Source: Clostridiales bacterium
GTDB taxonomy: Bacteria > Bacillota > Clostridia > Oscillospirales > Feifaniaceae
Assembly: GCA_012719075.1 (NCBI GenBank)
Contig: JAAYBB010000054.1
Coordinates: 1 to 32,439, forward strand
Length of the DNA stretch: 32,439 nt
Direction: 5' to 3'
A model generated the notes under the pieces. That model saw only the letters and a program-made list of their open reading frames with translations, did no database searches and was not told where the DNA came from. Shown here in pieces: positions 22,872-29,890 of the stretch. The position numbers and the translations under genes were made by a program. Positions within the stretch are counted from its first letter, which is position 1, and every line of letters begins with the position of its first letter.

Positions 22872-23726
22872 TTACATCCCTCCCGCCTCTGTTTGAGGGC
22901 CCTTGTCCAGCGCCTCGAGGCAGCCGGTCACGAGGTTGCAAAAGCGCTCCTTGACCCGCTCGGCCGTCTCGGTGACCTCGCCCGGCACGTAGGCGCGCTT
23001 GACCATGCCGGCCGCCATGTTGGTGAGCAGCGAAAAGCCCAAAATCCGATAGCCGCAGTGGGCCGCCGCAATGACCTCGGGCACCGTGGACATGCCGATG
23101 GCGTCGGCGCCCAGGATGCGGGCCGCCCGGATCTCGGCCGGCGTCTCGAACTGCGGCCCGGTGAAGTAGAAGTAAACCCCCTCGCGCAGCTGCATGCCCA
23201 GCGCGCTGGCCACGCGTCTGGCCGCCTGGCGGTGCCCCTCGGTGTAGACGTCCGACATGTCGCACCAGCGGCCGCCGAAGGCCTCGATGTTGGGCCCGAT
23301 CAGCGGGTCGGGGTCGAACAGGCGAATCTGGTCGCTGATCAGCATGATGTCGCCCACGCGGTAGTTGTAGTTGACGGCGCCGGCGGCGTTGGTGACGATC
23401 AGGTCGCCGCAGCCCAGCAGCCGGGCCACCCGCACCGGAAAGGCCACCTCCTCGGCCGTGTAGCCCTCGTAGATGTGGAGGCGTCCCTGCATGACCATCA
23501 CATTGCGGCCGCCCAGCCGGCCAAACACAAAGTTGCCGGCGTGGGACTTGTTGGTCGAGACCCGCTGGTGGGGCACCTCGCCATAGGGCACCACGACGGC
23601 CCCCTCCACCCGCTCGGCCAGCGCGCCGACGCCGGTGCCCAGGATCAGCAGGCAGTCGGGCACAAAGGGGTCGATCCGTTCTCTGAGGGCCTGCGCGGCC
23701 TCAAGATAGTCCTGATAGGTGTACAT
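22872..23726 (-). CDS. punA: Purine nucleoside phosphorylase (trimeric, class II)
   Basis: The 284-residue enzyme splits purine nucleosides with phosphate into base and ribose-1-phosphate. Features are GTGVG (30-34, phosphate loop), GRLHIYEGYT with H84, TNAAGAVN (112-119), YFTGPQFETPAEIR with E194, GADAIGMSTVPEV (206-218) and TNMAAG. N236 in TNMAAG is at the position of human PNP Asn243, which favours 6-oxopurines such as inosine and guanosine; adenine-specific MTAP enzymes have Asp there. This agrees with a deaminase encoded next in the operon. The ATG follows GGAGG by six bases. Confidence 0.93.
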   Translation of the reverse strand: MYTYQDYLEAAQALRERIDPFVPDCLLILGTGVGALAERVEGAVVVPYGEVPHQRVSTNKSHAGNFVFGRLGGRNVMVMQGRLHIYEGYTAEEVAFPVRVARLLGCGDLIVTNAAGAVNYNYRVGDIMLISDQIRLFDPDPLIGPNIEAFGGRWCDMSDVYTEGHRQAARRVASALGMQLREGVYFYFTGPQFETPAEIRAARILGADAIGMSTVPEVIAAAHCGYRILGFSLLTNMAAGMVKRAYVPGEVTETAERVKERFCNLVTGCLEALDKGPQTEAGGM

Positions 23727-23768
23727 GCCTCGCCTCCTTCATGACGTAGCCGTCTTATTGTCTGTCTT

Positions 23769-23797
23769 ATTTTACCTGATTGCCCGGGCGAAGTAAA
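23769..23797 (-). promoter_or_regulatory. Promoter of the phosphorylase-deaminase operon
   Basis: Reading leftward, TTTACT (23797-23792) and TAAAAT (23774-23769) are 17 bp apart. Confidence 0.6.
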
Positions 23798-23830
23798 GGC
23801 GCAGCGGTGCCAAAATGAGGCGTCTACAAA

Positions 23831-23856
23831 CAAAAAACGTCCGGAAAACCCGGACG
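23831..23856 (-). terminator. Terminator of the pepD / Spo0A-like transcript
   Basis: Reading leftward, CGTCCGG and CCGGACG form a 7-bp stem followed by T6. It is 50 bp past the stop of the Spo0A-C-like gene and just ahead of the phosphorylase promoter. Confidence 0.75.
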
Positions 23857-23906
23857 AAAAAAACCCCTTGACGGGTCAGCATCAATGCAGACAGGGAGCG
23901 CGGCGC

Positions 23907-24443
23907 TCAGCGATCCTCTTCGACCAAGCCGTCCCCGCCCCACGGAGGACCGCTATTGCCTTGTTTTTTGGCGCCTTGTTTTTTCATGCGTTCCCACGCG
24001 CCGAAGAGAAATTCCTCCAGCTTGGGCGGAGCCAGCTCCTGCGGCATGTGGATGTTTTTCCCGACCAGGGCGTTCATGACCTCGTCCGGCGCAAGAAACC
24101 AGGCATCGATGAAGAAGTCCCGCACGCTCGCGATGACCTTTTGCTCCGGCACCCCAAACGCCTCCGAAACCGCCGCAAAGGTCTGCCGGAGGTCGAGCAC
24201 CTCCTGCTCCAGCATCCGCTCCAGCACCAGCGAGACCCGTCGGTACCTGATTCCGTCTGTCTTGATGTTGGGCTGAAGCCAGTGGATGAATGTCCGTACC
24301 ACACCTTTCCTGTCGATTGAAATCGCTCCTTCAAACACGGTCTTCCCCTGCCCTTCATCAAAAGCCGCAGGCTCACTCACCGTCCATTCCGATTGTGCCC
24401 CGGCGGAAGGACCCCCGCCCATCGGGCGGGAGTCCCTCCACAT
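23907..24443 (-). CDS. Orphan Spo0A effector-domain-like protein (no receiver domain)
   Basis: From an ATG at 24443 (AGGAG nine bases upstream) the protein has 178 residues. Residues 48-153 align by eye over their full length with the C-terminal DNA-binding domain of Spo0A: an IKGY.YLR-like DGIRYRRV (63-70), then FAAVSEAFGVPEQKV (89-103), VRDFFIDAW (107-115) matching IRHAIEVAW, and the late PPKLEEFL matching PTNSEFI. The recognition-helix residues SRVERAIR of Spo0A are replaced by QKVIASVR, so DNA specificity would differ or be lost. No phosphoacceptor domain is present. The C-terminal 25 residues are Lys/Gly-rich. The start is uncertain: the first codons overlap a hairpin (24415-24433), and GTG starts further in are possible. 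GC is lower than in its neighbours. It lies 29 bp after pepD. Confidence 0.65.
   Translation of the reverse strand: MWRDSRPMGGGPSAGAQSEWTVSEPAAFDEGQGKTVFEGAISIDRKGVVRTFIHWLQPNIKTDGIRYRRVSLVLERMLEQEVLDLRQTFAAVSEAFGVPEQKVIASVRDFFIDAWFLAPDEVMNALVGKNIHMPQELAPPKLEEFLFGAWERMKKQGAKKQGNSGPPWGGDGLVEEDR
24415..24433. promoter_or_regulatory. GC hairpin between pepD and the Spo0A-like gene
   Basis: CCCGCCC and GGGCGGG pair around a short loop just after the pepD stop codon. There is no T-run, so termination is unlikely. It could partly attenuate read-through, or it overlaps the true leader of the downstream gene. Confidence 0.45.
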
Positions 24444-24472
24444 GGGGTGTAACTCCTGGATCAAAATGGCCC

Positions 24473-25918
24473 TCACCCTGCGCACATGCGGGAAACCAGG
24501 GCCCTGACAAACTCATAGGTCCTTGCGTAGGAGGGGATGTCCAGCGTCTCGTCCGGGCTGTGGGCGCCGCTGGCGCTCGGCCCGATGGCGATGATGTCCG
24601 CCTGCGGCCACTTGCGCTTGAAGACGCCGCACTCAAGCCCCCCGTGCACCGGCTTGGTGACAAAGGTGCCGCCGAACAGCTCCTCGTAGACCGCCTTGGC
24701 CAGGTCGCGCAGCGGGGAGACCCAGTCGTAGGCCCAGCTCGGGTACTCAAAGGACTCGGTCATCGCAAAGCCGCAGAGGTCGGCCAGCAGCTGCAGCCGG
24801 TCCCGCACCTCCCACTTGAGCGACTCCTCGGAGCTGCGGATCGAGGAGCAGATGTGGACCACGTCCCCCTCGGTCTTGATGACCGCCATGTTGACCGAGG
24901 CCACCGTGATCTTGAGCGCGAGGTGGTAGAGCTGCACGCCGTTCGGGCAGAGGTTCAGGTAGTCGACCAGCCGCTTGGCCGAGGCCGCGTCCATGCAGGC
25001 CGAGGCTTCGGCGGGCGAGGCGCAGACCTCCACGCCCTCGTCGATGCCCTTGAGCTCGGCCTTGAACTCGGCCTCGCAGCCCCGCAGCAGCGCCTCGACG
25101 GCCGCCTGCTTGCCGGCCGGCACCGAGATCAACGCCACGCACTCGCGCGGGATGGCGTTCTCCTTGGAGCCGCCCGCGATCGAGCAGATGCCGATCCCCT
25201 CGGGCAGCAGCCGCAGCAGCACCCGCCCCATCAGCTTGTTGGCATTGCCCTTGTACTTGTGGATCTCGCCGCCCGAGTGGCCGCCCTGCAGCCCCTTGAT
25301 CTCAATTTTCAGTCCCTCGCCCTCGGCCGGCTGGCGCCCCACGCTGAGCGCGGCATCGGTGCGCACGCCGCCGGCGCTGCCCACGACGGCACTGCCCTCC
25401 GGCCCACAGTCCAGGTTGACGATGCGGCGGGCCTCAATCCAGGCGGGGTCGAGGTGCAGCGCGCCCACCAGGCCCACCTCTTCCTGCGCCGTGAAGAGGC
25501 ACTCCAGCGGCGGGTGGGGCAGCTCGGCATCGGCCAGGATGCCCAGCATGATGCAGACCGCCACGGCGTTGTCGGCGCCGAGCGTGGTGCCCTTCGCCTT
25601 CAGCTTGTCCCCGTCCACATAGTAGTCGATCGCGTCGGTCACAAAGTCGTGGTCCACGTCGTTGTTCTTCTCGCAGACCATATCGGTGTGCCCCTGCATG
25701 GCCAGCGGCTCGGCCGTCTCCCCGCCGTGCTGGCCCGGCTTTTTGATCACGACGTTGTACAGCTCGTCGGTCAAAAATGCAAGGCCGTGGTCCTTGGCAA
25801 ACTGGATCAGGTACTCGCTGACGGCCTTTTCGTTGCCGGAGCCGTGCGGAATCCGGCAGATGTCTTCAAAGTAGCGAAGGGGCTCCTTCGGCTCCAGATG
25901 GGATAACCTGTACTGCAT
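24473..25918 (-). CDS. pepD: Aminoacyl-histidine dipeptidase (PepD, M20C family)
   Basis: The 481-residue zinc peptidase cleaves dipeptides such as carnosine-like Xaa-His in the cytoplasm. Metal and catalytic residues seen are H77 and D79 in GHTDMV, D116 in TLGADNAV, and E146/E147 in TAQEEVGL, plus the C-terminal KPVHGGLECG and SPDETL motifs. The lid-domain segment GGHSGGEIHK is present. Length is typical. The ATG follows GGGAGG. An extended -10 promoter lies at 25972-26000. The neighbouring minus-strand gene may be co-transcribed. Confidence 0.95.
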   Translation of the reverse strand: MQYRLSHLEPKEPLRYFEDICRIPHGSGNEKAVSEYLIQFAKDHGLAFLTDELYNVVIKKPGQHGGETAEPLAMQGHTDMVCEKNNDVDHDFVTDAIDYYVDGDKLKAKGTTLGADNAVAVCIMLGILADAELPHPPLECLFTAQEEVGLVGALHLDPAWIEARRIVNLDCGPEGSAVVGSAGGVRTDAALSVGRQPAEGEGLKIEIKGLQGGHSGGEIHKYKGNANKLMGRVLLRLLPEGIGICSIAGGSKENAIPRECVALISVPAGKQAAVEALLRGCEAEFKAELKGIDEGVEVCASPAEASACMDAASAKRLVDYLNLCPNGVQLYHLALKITVASVNMAVIKTEGDVVHICSSIRSSEESLKWEVRDRLQLLADLCGFAMTESFEYPSWAYDWVSPLRDLAKAVYEELFGGTFVTKPVHGGLECGVFKRKWPQADIIAIGPSASGAHSPDETLDIPSYARTYEFVRALVSRMCAG

Positions 25919-25971
25919 GCTGCGCCTCCCTTAATCGGATTATTTTCCATAACCCGCCAATCTTGACCTAC

Positions 25972-26000
25972 AGTATATCATCGGCAAAATCACAAGTCCA
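25972..26000 (-). promoter_or_regulatory. Promoter of pepD
   Basis: Reading leftward, TGGACT (26000-25995), a 17-bp spacer ending in TGA, and TATACT (25977-25972). The TGA makes it an extended -10 promoter. Confidence 0.65.
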
Positions 26001-26023
26001 GAAAAGACCGTCACTTTTTATCT

Positions 26024-26064
26024 AAAAAAGCCGCGGTCGGAGGAGCGGCTCCTCCGACCGCGGC
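26024..26064 (-). terminator. Terminator of the glutaredoxin-like gene
   Basis: Reading leftward, a perfect 16-bp stem (arms 26030-26045 and 26049-26064, GCCGCGGTCGGAGGAG type) with a three-base loop is followed by T6. Confidence 0.9.
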
Positions 26065-26108
26065 CAAAACGCCCCGTGTGGCCTCCACACGCATGGCGCC
26101 GCGCCCGC

Positions 26109-26387
26109 CTACCGGAACAGGCTCAGGTCGGCCTCGTCGGCCTTGAGCTCGGCATAGACGTCGGTGTCGTCCACCACGACGGCCGGAATGCCAATCTTGC
26201 CCTGTGCAATGATCGGCCCGAAGGCCTCCTTGTGCGTGTCGCGCAGCAGCAAGAACTTTTTAAAGTGCCCAAGTCCGGCCAGCACGTCCACCTCGCCGTA
26301 GCGAATGCCCTCCCGGTCGAACAGCTCCTTGAGCTTTACGCAGTCCGGGCAGCCCTGGTTTCCGTAGACAATCACCTTTTTGCTCAT
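26109..26387 (-). CDS. Glutaredoxin-like protein
   Basis: The 92-residue thioredoxin-fold protein has the redox motif CPDC (13-16) in GNQGCPDCVKLKEL and a cis-proline at P68 in GIPAVV. The central portion DVLAGLGHFKKFLLLRDTHKEAF is typical of short Clostridial glutaredoxin-related proteins. The ATG follows AAGGGGGA. It is transcribed alone: a -10 at 26429-26434 lies upstream with an inverted repeat beside it, and a strong terminator lies downstream. Its reductant and target are unknown. Confidence 0.88.
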   Translation of the reverse strand: MSKKVIVYGNQGCPDCVKLKELFDREGIRYGEVDVLAGLGHFKKFLLLRDTHKEAFGPIIAQGKIGIPAVVVDDTDVYAELKADEADLSLFR

Positions 26388-26404
26388 ACAAATCCCCCTT
26401 TTCA

Positions 26405-26434
26405 GTTGCGTGTGCGCAACCTGCTTTCAGTATA
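26405..26434 (-). promoter_or_regulatory. -10 box and inverted repeat upstream of the glutaredoxin-like gene
   Basis: TATACT (reading leftward, 26434-26429) has no good -35. Immediately downstream, GTTGCG (26405-26410) and CGCAAC (26415-26420) form a perfect inverted repeat around TGTG across the likely start site, as expected of a repressor operator. Confidence 0.5.
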
Positions 26435-26507
26435 CACAAACTGCGGCGGCGGGTGTGCGGGAGGGCCTGGCAAATTCCCGCCGCCCGTGCCCCGCCCGGC
26501 GGCGCAA

Positions 26508-27269
26508 TCAGTAGGCCGTCCAGCCCCCGTCGGCCACCAGCGTGGCGCCGTTGATAAAGCGGGAATCGTCGCAGGCCAAAAACAGTACGGCCGTCGCAAT
26601 GTCTTCGGGCTGCCCTTCTCCGGGGTTGGAGCCAACCCCCGACATCGCGCGCTCGAGTCCGAACTTGCTCGGATTGCTGATGCCGACCTCGCCGATCTCG
26701 GTTGCGACGCCGCCGGGGCAGACCGCGTTGCAGCGAATGCCCCGCTTGGCGTAGGCAAAGCCGATGTTCTTGGTCAGGCCCACCAGGCCGAACTTGGAGG
26801 TCGTATAGGCGGCGCCGGCCCGACAGCCGTTGAGGCCGCCCACCGAGGCCACATTGACGATCACGCCGCTCTCTTTTTTGAGCATTTCGCGCAAGACGCT
26901 GCGGGTCAGCTTCATGGGGCCGGTCAGGTTGACGCTGATCACCCGCTCCCAGAGTTCGTCCTCGAGCTCGTCCAGCGGGACCATGTTGTCCATGATGCCG
27001 GCGTTGTTGATCAGCACGTCGATGCCGCCGAACTGCTCCAGCGCGGTCTGCACGACCCGCCCAATGTCGGCCTCGTCGGCCATGTCGCACTGCAGCGGCA
27101 AGATGCTCTGCCCCTTGCCCTTGGCCTCGTCGGCCAGCGCCTGCAGCCGGTCAAACCGGCGGGCGAGCGCAATGACCCTCGCCCCTTCGGCCGCAAACAG
27201 CTGTGCGATGGCCTTCCCCATTCCGGCGCTGGCGCCCGTGACGATGGCAACTTTGTCCTGCAATTTCAT
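26508..27269 (-). CDS. SDR family oxidoreductase (FabG-like)
   Basis: The 253-residue short-chain dehydrogenase/reductase reduces or oxidises a carbonyl/alcohol substrate with NAD(P)H. The cofactor loop is TGASAGMG (11-18), followed by NNAG (88-91). The catalytic tetrad is N114, S142, Y155 and K159 (YTTSK). The Arg pair after the second strand (LARRFDRL) hints at NADP preference. The C-terminal INGATLVADGGWTAY is standard. The ATG at 27269 is preferred to one three codons upstream, which would be only two bases from GGAGG. Substrate unknown; no pathway neighbours. Confidence 0.9.
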   Translation of the reverse strand: MKLQDKVAIVTGASAGMGKAIAQLFAAEGARVIALARRFDRLQALADEAKGKGQSILPLQCDMADEADIGRVVQTALEQFGGIDVLINNAGIMDNMVPLDELEDELWERVISVNLTGPMKLTRSVLREMLKKESGVIVNVASVGGLNGCRAGAAYTTSKFGLVGLTKNIGFAYAKRGIRCNAVCPGGVATEIGEVGISNPSKFGLERAMSGVGSNPGEGQPEDIATAVLFLACDDSRFINGATLVADGGWTAY

Positions 27270-28012
27270 TTCTTGCATTCCTCCTTTGTTTTGATGAGAT
27301 CCGGGCAGTCGGCCACAGCGCTTTCTGCCTGGAGTTTTATCTTATCCGCCCAATGCCCGCCGGAGCAAAACGCAAATTCCATCTCGGTTGATTCCGGCGG
27401 AGGCGCAATCGGCGGCCGGACGGCGCCTTGTTCACACGGTTGTCCCGGGCGTCGACCGGCCGGCCGCAGCGGTGAACACGACTGATCCCACCGTTGTCGG
27501 CGCAGCGCCGGCAGCCGGTCAAAAGGCCGCCTTCAGCACGCGGTGCCGGTGGCAGAGAAAAATCGGCGCCCGACGATCATGCACACGCGCCCTGCGCCCA
27601 ACTGTCCGTGAGGTCTTATTTTATAAATGATGTCATCCAATTATGATGCCAAATTGTGGGGGACATGGGTAGAGACTGTGTCGGTTTTGCGAAGGCGGCA
27701 GCTTCAAGGTGACAACGTCACACCGGGCGCTCCGCGCAAAACCCGCCGCTCTTTGCGCGACAGGCTCCCTCGCCCGTCCGCCCGCATCGTCCGCCCCATC
27801 GCTTTGCGTTTGAACCGCACAGGCCGTTTTGGCGGCGAAAACGGCGGCGCCGATCCGCAGCACCCCGGCCCGCGCCGCATCCACGCTCCGCCGGCGCCCA
27901 AAATGCGCAGCGGCCGCTTTGCGGTAAAAAATGGCCCTGCCCCCCGCCCGGGGCAAGACCGCCCTTCCAACAACAACGGCAGGGGGGGACAATGCCCCTT
28001 CTGCCGTTGAGA

Positions 28013-28040
28013 CTGTCAAAAACCGCCGGTTTTTTGACAG
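28013..28040. terminator. Terminator-like palindrome in the gene-poor stretch
   Basis: CTGTCAAAAACCG and CGGTTTTTTGACAG pair with one base of loop and one extra T. The A-run and T-run inside the stem make it terminator-like in both directions. It could also belong to an extragenic palindromic repeat family, which cannot be tested from this window. Confidence 0.55.
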
Positions 28041-28107
28041 GAGGGCCTGTGTGCGCGCCTTCGCTCCTCACCCCTGCGGAACTCGAAACGCGCAGGCCCG
28101 TTTAGGA

Positions 28108-28140
28108 GCAGGAACGGCGGCACATGTCCGCCGTTCCTGC
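28108..28140. repeat. 13-bp inverted repeat
   Basis: GCAGGAACGGCGG and its exact complement flank the loop CACATGT. There is no T-run on either side. Confidence 0.75.
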
Positions 28141-28173
28141 GGGTTTGATTTTGGGCTGCTTTTGCCGCCGATC

Positions 28174-28211
28174 TTACGTGAGGCCAACTTTTTACATGAG
28201 GCCAACTTTTT
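28174..28211. repeat. Two tandem copies of a 20-bp unit with 18-bp period
   Basis: TTACGTGAGGCCAACTTTTT (28174-28193) and TTACATGAGGCCAACTTTTT (28192-28211) differ at one base and overlap by two. They lie about 60 bp past the aldolase stop codon. Confidence 0.85.
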
Positions 28212-28268
28212 GGCAGGCTGGACGGCAGGGGGGCAACATCCTCCCGCCGTCCGCAGCGCCCTGCCAAA
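28209..28268. other. Nested hairpin immediately after the aldolase stop
   Basis: TTTGGCAGG (28209-28217) pairs with CCTGCCAAA (28260-28268). Inside, GGACGGC (28220-28226) pairs with GCCGTCC (28246-28252) and a G-run pairs with CCTCCC. It starts four bases after the leftward aldolase gene and lacks a U-tract, so it may stabilise the mRNA end or act as a factor-dependent terminator. Confidence 0.6.
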
Positions 28269-28271
28269 TGC

Positions 28272-29207
28272 TCATGCCCGGCCCGAGCAGCCCAGCACAT
28301 GCTTCATTTTGTGGGCCACCACGCTGCGGATGGCGTCGCGCGCGGGCGATAGGTACTTCCTGGGGTCAAATTCGTCTGGGTGCTCGGCCATGTGCCTGCG
28401 GATTGTGGCGGTCATGGCCAGGCGCAGGTCGGAGTCGATGTTGATTTTGCAGACCGCCATCTCGGCCGCCCTGCGCAGCATGTCCTCGGGGATGCCGATG
28501 GCGCCCGGCATCTTGCCGCCATGGGCGTTGACGATCTCGACATACTCCTGCATCACCGAGGAGGCGCCGTGCAGCACGATCGGGAAGCCGGGCAGCCGGC
28601 GCCCGATCTCCTCGAGGATGTCAAAGCGCAGCTTGGGGTTCTGCCCCGGCTTGAACTTGTAGGCGCCGTGGCTGGTGCCGATGGCAATGGCCAGCGAGTC
28701 CACGCCGGTGCGGGTGACAAAGTCCTCCACCTGGGCGGGGTCGGTGTAGGAGGAGTCGCCCTCGGCCACGTTGACCTCGTCCTCGACGCCGGCCAGGCGG
28801 CCCAGCTCGCCCTCGACCACCACGCCCTTGCCGTGGGCATAGTCGACCACCTGCCTGGTCAGCGCGACGTTCTCCTCAAAGGGGAGGTGGGAGCCGTCGA
28901 TCATGACCGAGGTGAAGCCGCCGTCGATGCAGGAGCGGCAAACCTCGAAGTCGGCGCCGTGGTCGAGGTGCAGACAGATGTCCAGCCCCGTGTCCTCAAT
29001 CGCGGCCTCGACCAGCTTCATCAGATAGGCGTGCTTGGCATACTTGCGCGCCCCGGCCGACACCTGCAGGATCAGCGGCGCCCGCTCCTGCATGGCGGCC
29101 TCGGTAATGCCCTGCACGATCTCCATGTTGTTGACATTGAAGGCGCCCACCGCATAGCCGCCCTCATAGGCCTTTTTAAACATCTCGGTTGACGTGACCA
29201 GCGACAT
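28272..29207 (-). CDS. fba: Class II fructose-bisphosphate aldolase
   Basis: The 311-residue zinc enzyme interconverts fructose-1,6-bisphosphate with dihydroxyacetone phosphate and glyceraldehyde-3-phosphate in glycolysis. Seen are GAFNVNNME near the N-terminus, the metal site HLDHG (D82, H83), E134, H180 in GTSHGAYKF and H213 in LHGASS. The length and the KINIDSDLRLA phosphate-binding region fit the class IIB Firmicutes type. The ATG follows AAAGGAGC. It is monocistronic, with a promoter at 29252-29281. Confidence 0.95.
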   Translation of the reverse strand: MSLVTSTEMFKKAYEGGYAVGAFNVNNMEIVQGITEAAMQERAPLILQVSAGARKYAKHAYLMKLVEAAIEDTGLDICLHLDHGADFEVCRSCIDGGFTSVMIDGSHLPFEENVALTRQVVDYAHGKGVVVEGELGRLAGVEDEVNVAEGDSSYTDPAQVEDFVTRTGVDSLAIAIGTSHGAYKFKPGQNPKLRFDILEEIGRRLPGFPIVLHGASSVMQEYVEIVNAHGGKMPGAIGIPEDMLRRAAEMAVCKINIDSDLRLAMTATIRRHMAEHPDEFDPRKYLSPARDAIRSVVAHKMKHVLGCSGRA

Positions 29208-29251
29208 GAGATTTCCGCTCCTTTACCACTGTACTGTCGATCTATGGCTCT

Positions 29252-29281
29252 ATCCTATCAGCAGCGGCCTGTCGGTTGCAA
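29252..29281 (-). promoter_or_regulatory. Promoter of fba
   Basis: Reading leftward, TTGCAA (29281-29276) and TAGGAT (29257-29252) are spaced by 18 bp. Confidence 0.55.
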
Positions 29282-29296
29282 GGCCTTTTGGTAAAT

Positions 29297-29890
29297 TCAT
29301 GGCTGTGCGGCCGGCTCCAGGCGGAACACCCGCGCGCCCAGCAGCTGGGCCTCCCGCTCGTCGTGGGTGATGAGCAGCAGCGTCTTGCCCCCGGTGTGGG
29401 CCAGCACCGTCGCGGCGGCCTGCCGCCGGGTCTCCTCGTCCAGCCCTTTAAAGGGCTCGTCCAGCGCCAAAAAGGCGCTGTTGGGCAGCAGGGCACGGGC
29501 CAGCGCCACCCGTCTGCGCATGCCGCCCGACAGCTCGTACACCGGGCGGCGGCGGTGCTCCTCCTCGATCAGCAGCGCCTCCAGCAGCGCATCGGCCTGC
29601 GCCGGCTCCGCGCGCCCGTCGCAGCCCAGCAGGACGTTGGCCGTGGCGCAGAGCCGCTCGCACAGCCGGTCCTCCTGAAAGACGGCGGCCATCCGCCGGC
29701 CCTCCAGCCCGCGGATGTGGCCGTGGTCGGGCCTTTGCAGCCCAAGCAGCAGGTTGAACAGCGTGGTCTTGCCCACGCCCGAGGGCCCCATCAGGCACAG
29801 GCGCTCCCCCTCCCCGATCACGAGGGAGAAGTCGCGAAAGACGCAGAGCGGGCCAAAGCACTTGGTCAGGTTCTCCACAGCGATGCTCAC
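29297..29890 (-). CDS. ABC transporter ATP-binding protein (nitrate/sulfonate/taurine type)
   Basis: The 197-residue ATPase energises the permease encoded directly upstream. Walker A is GPSGVGKTT (35-43), the Q-loop Gln is Q72 (VFQEDRL), the signature is LSGGM (120-124), Walker B is LALDEP (D144, E145) and the switch His is H175. The VFQEDRL and LDEPFKGLD patterns fit the SsuB/TauB group, and the protein is shorter than usual by about 50 residues at the C-terminus. The GTG start at 29890 overlaps the permease stop (GTGTGA), indicating translational coupling. The substrate-binding protein is not in the window. Confidence 0.88.
   Translation of the reverse strand: MSIAVENLTKCFGPLCVFRDFSLVIGEGERLCLMGPSGVGKTTLFNLLLGLQRPDHGHIRGLEGRRMAAVFQEDRLCERLCATANVLLGCDGRAEPAQADALLEALLIEEEHRRRPVYELSGGMRRRVALARALLPNSAFLALDEPFKGLDEETRRQAAATVLAHTGGKTLLLITHDEREAQLLGARVFRLEPAAQP

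Larger units (their letters stand above)
27270..28271. other. Gene-poor 1-kb stretch with several hairpins
   Basis: No reading frame here resembles a real gene; the longest are Arg/Pro-rich, lack ribosome sites and have no recognisable domain. An A/T-rich island at 27612-27655 contrasts with the surroundings. Inverted repeats occur at 27708-27720 (GTGAC/GTCAC), 27823-27845 (GCCGTTTT/AAAACGGC), 27975-28008 (AACGGCAG/CTGCCGTT), 28013-28040, 28108-28140 (13-bp stem) and 28209-28268 (nested). The stretch could hold a non-coding RNA or decayed DNA. Confidence 0.55.

Noticed and set aside
27627-28010. A 127-codon plus-strand frame in the gene-poor stretch, ending just before a terminator-like palindrome
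   Set aside because: Tempting because of the terminator, but it is Arg/Pro-rich, has no Shine-Dalgarno sequence, and no recognisable domain. Kept as possible non-coding RNA only.
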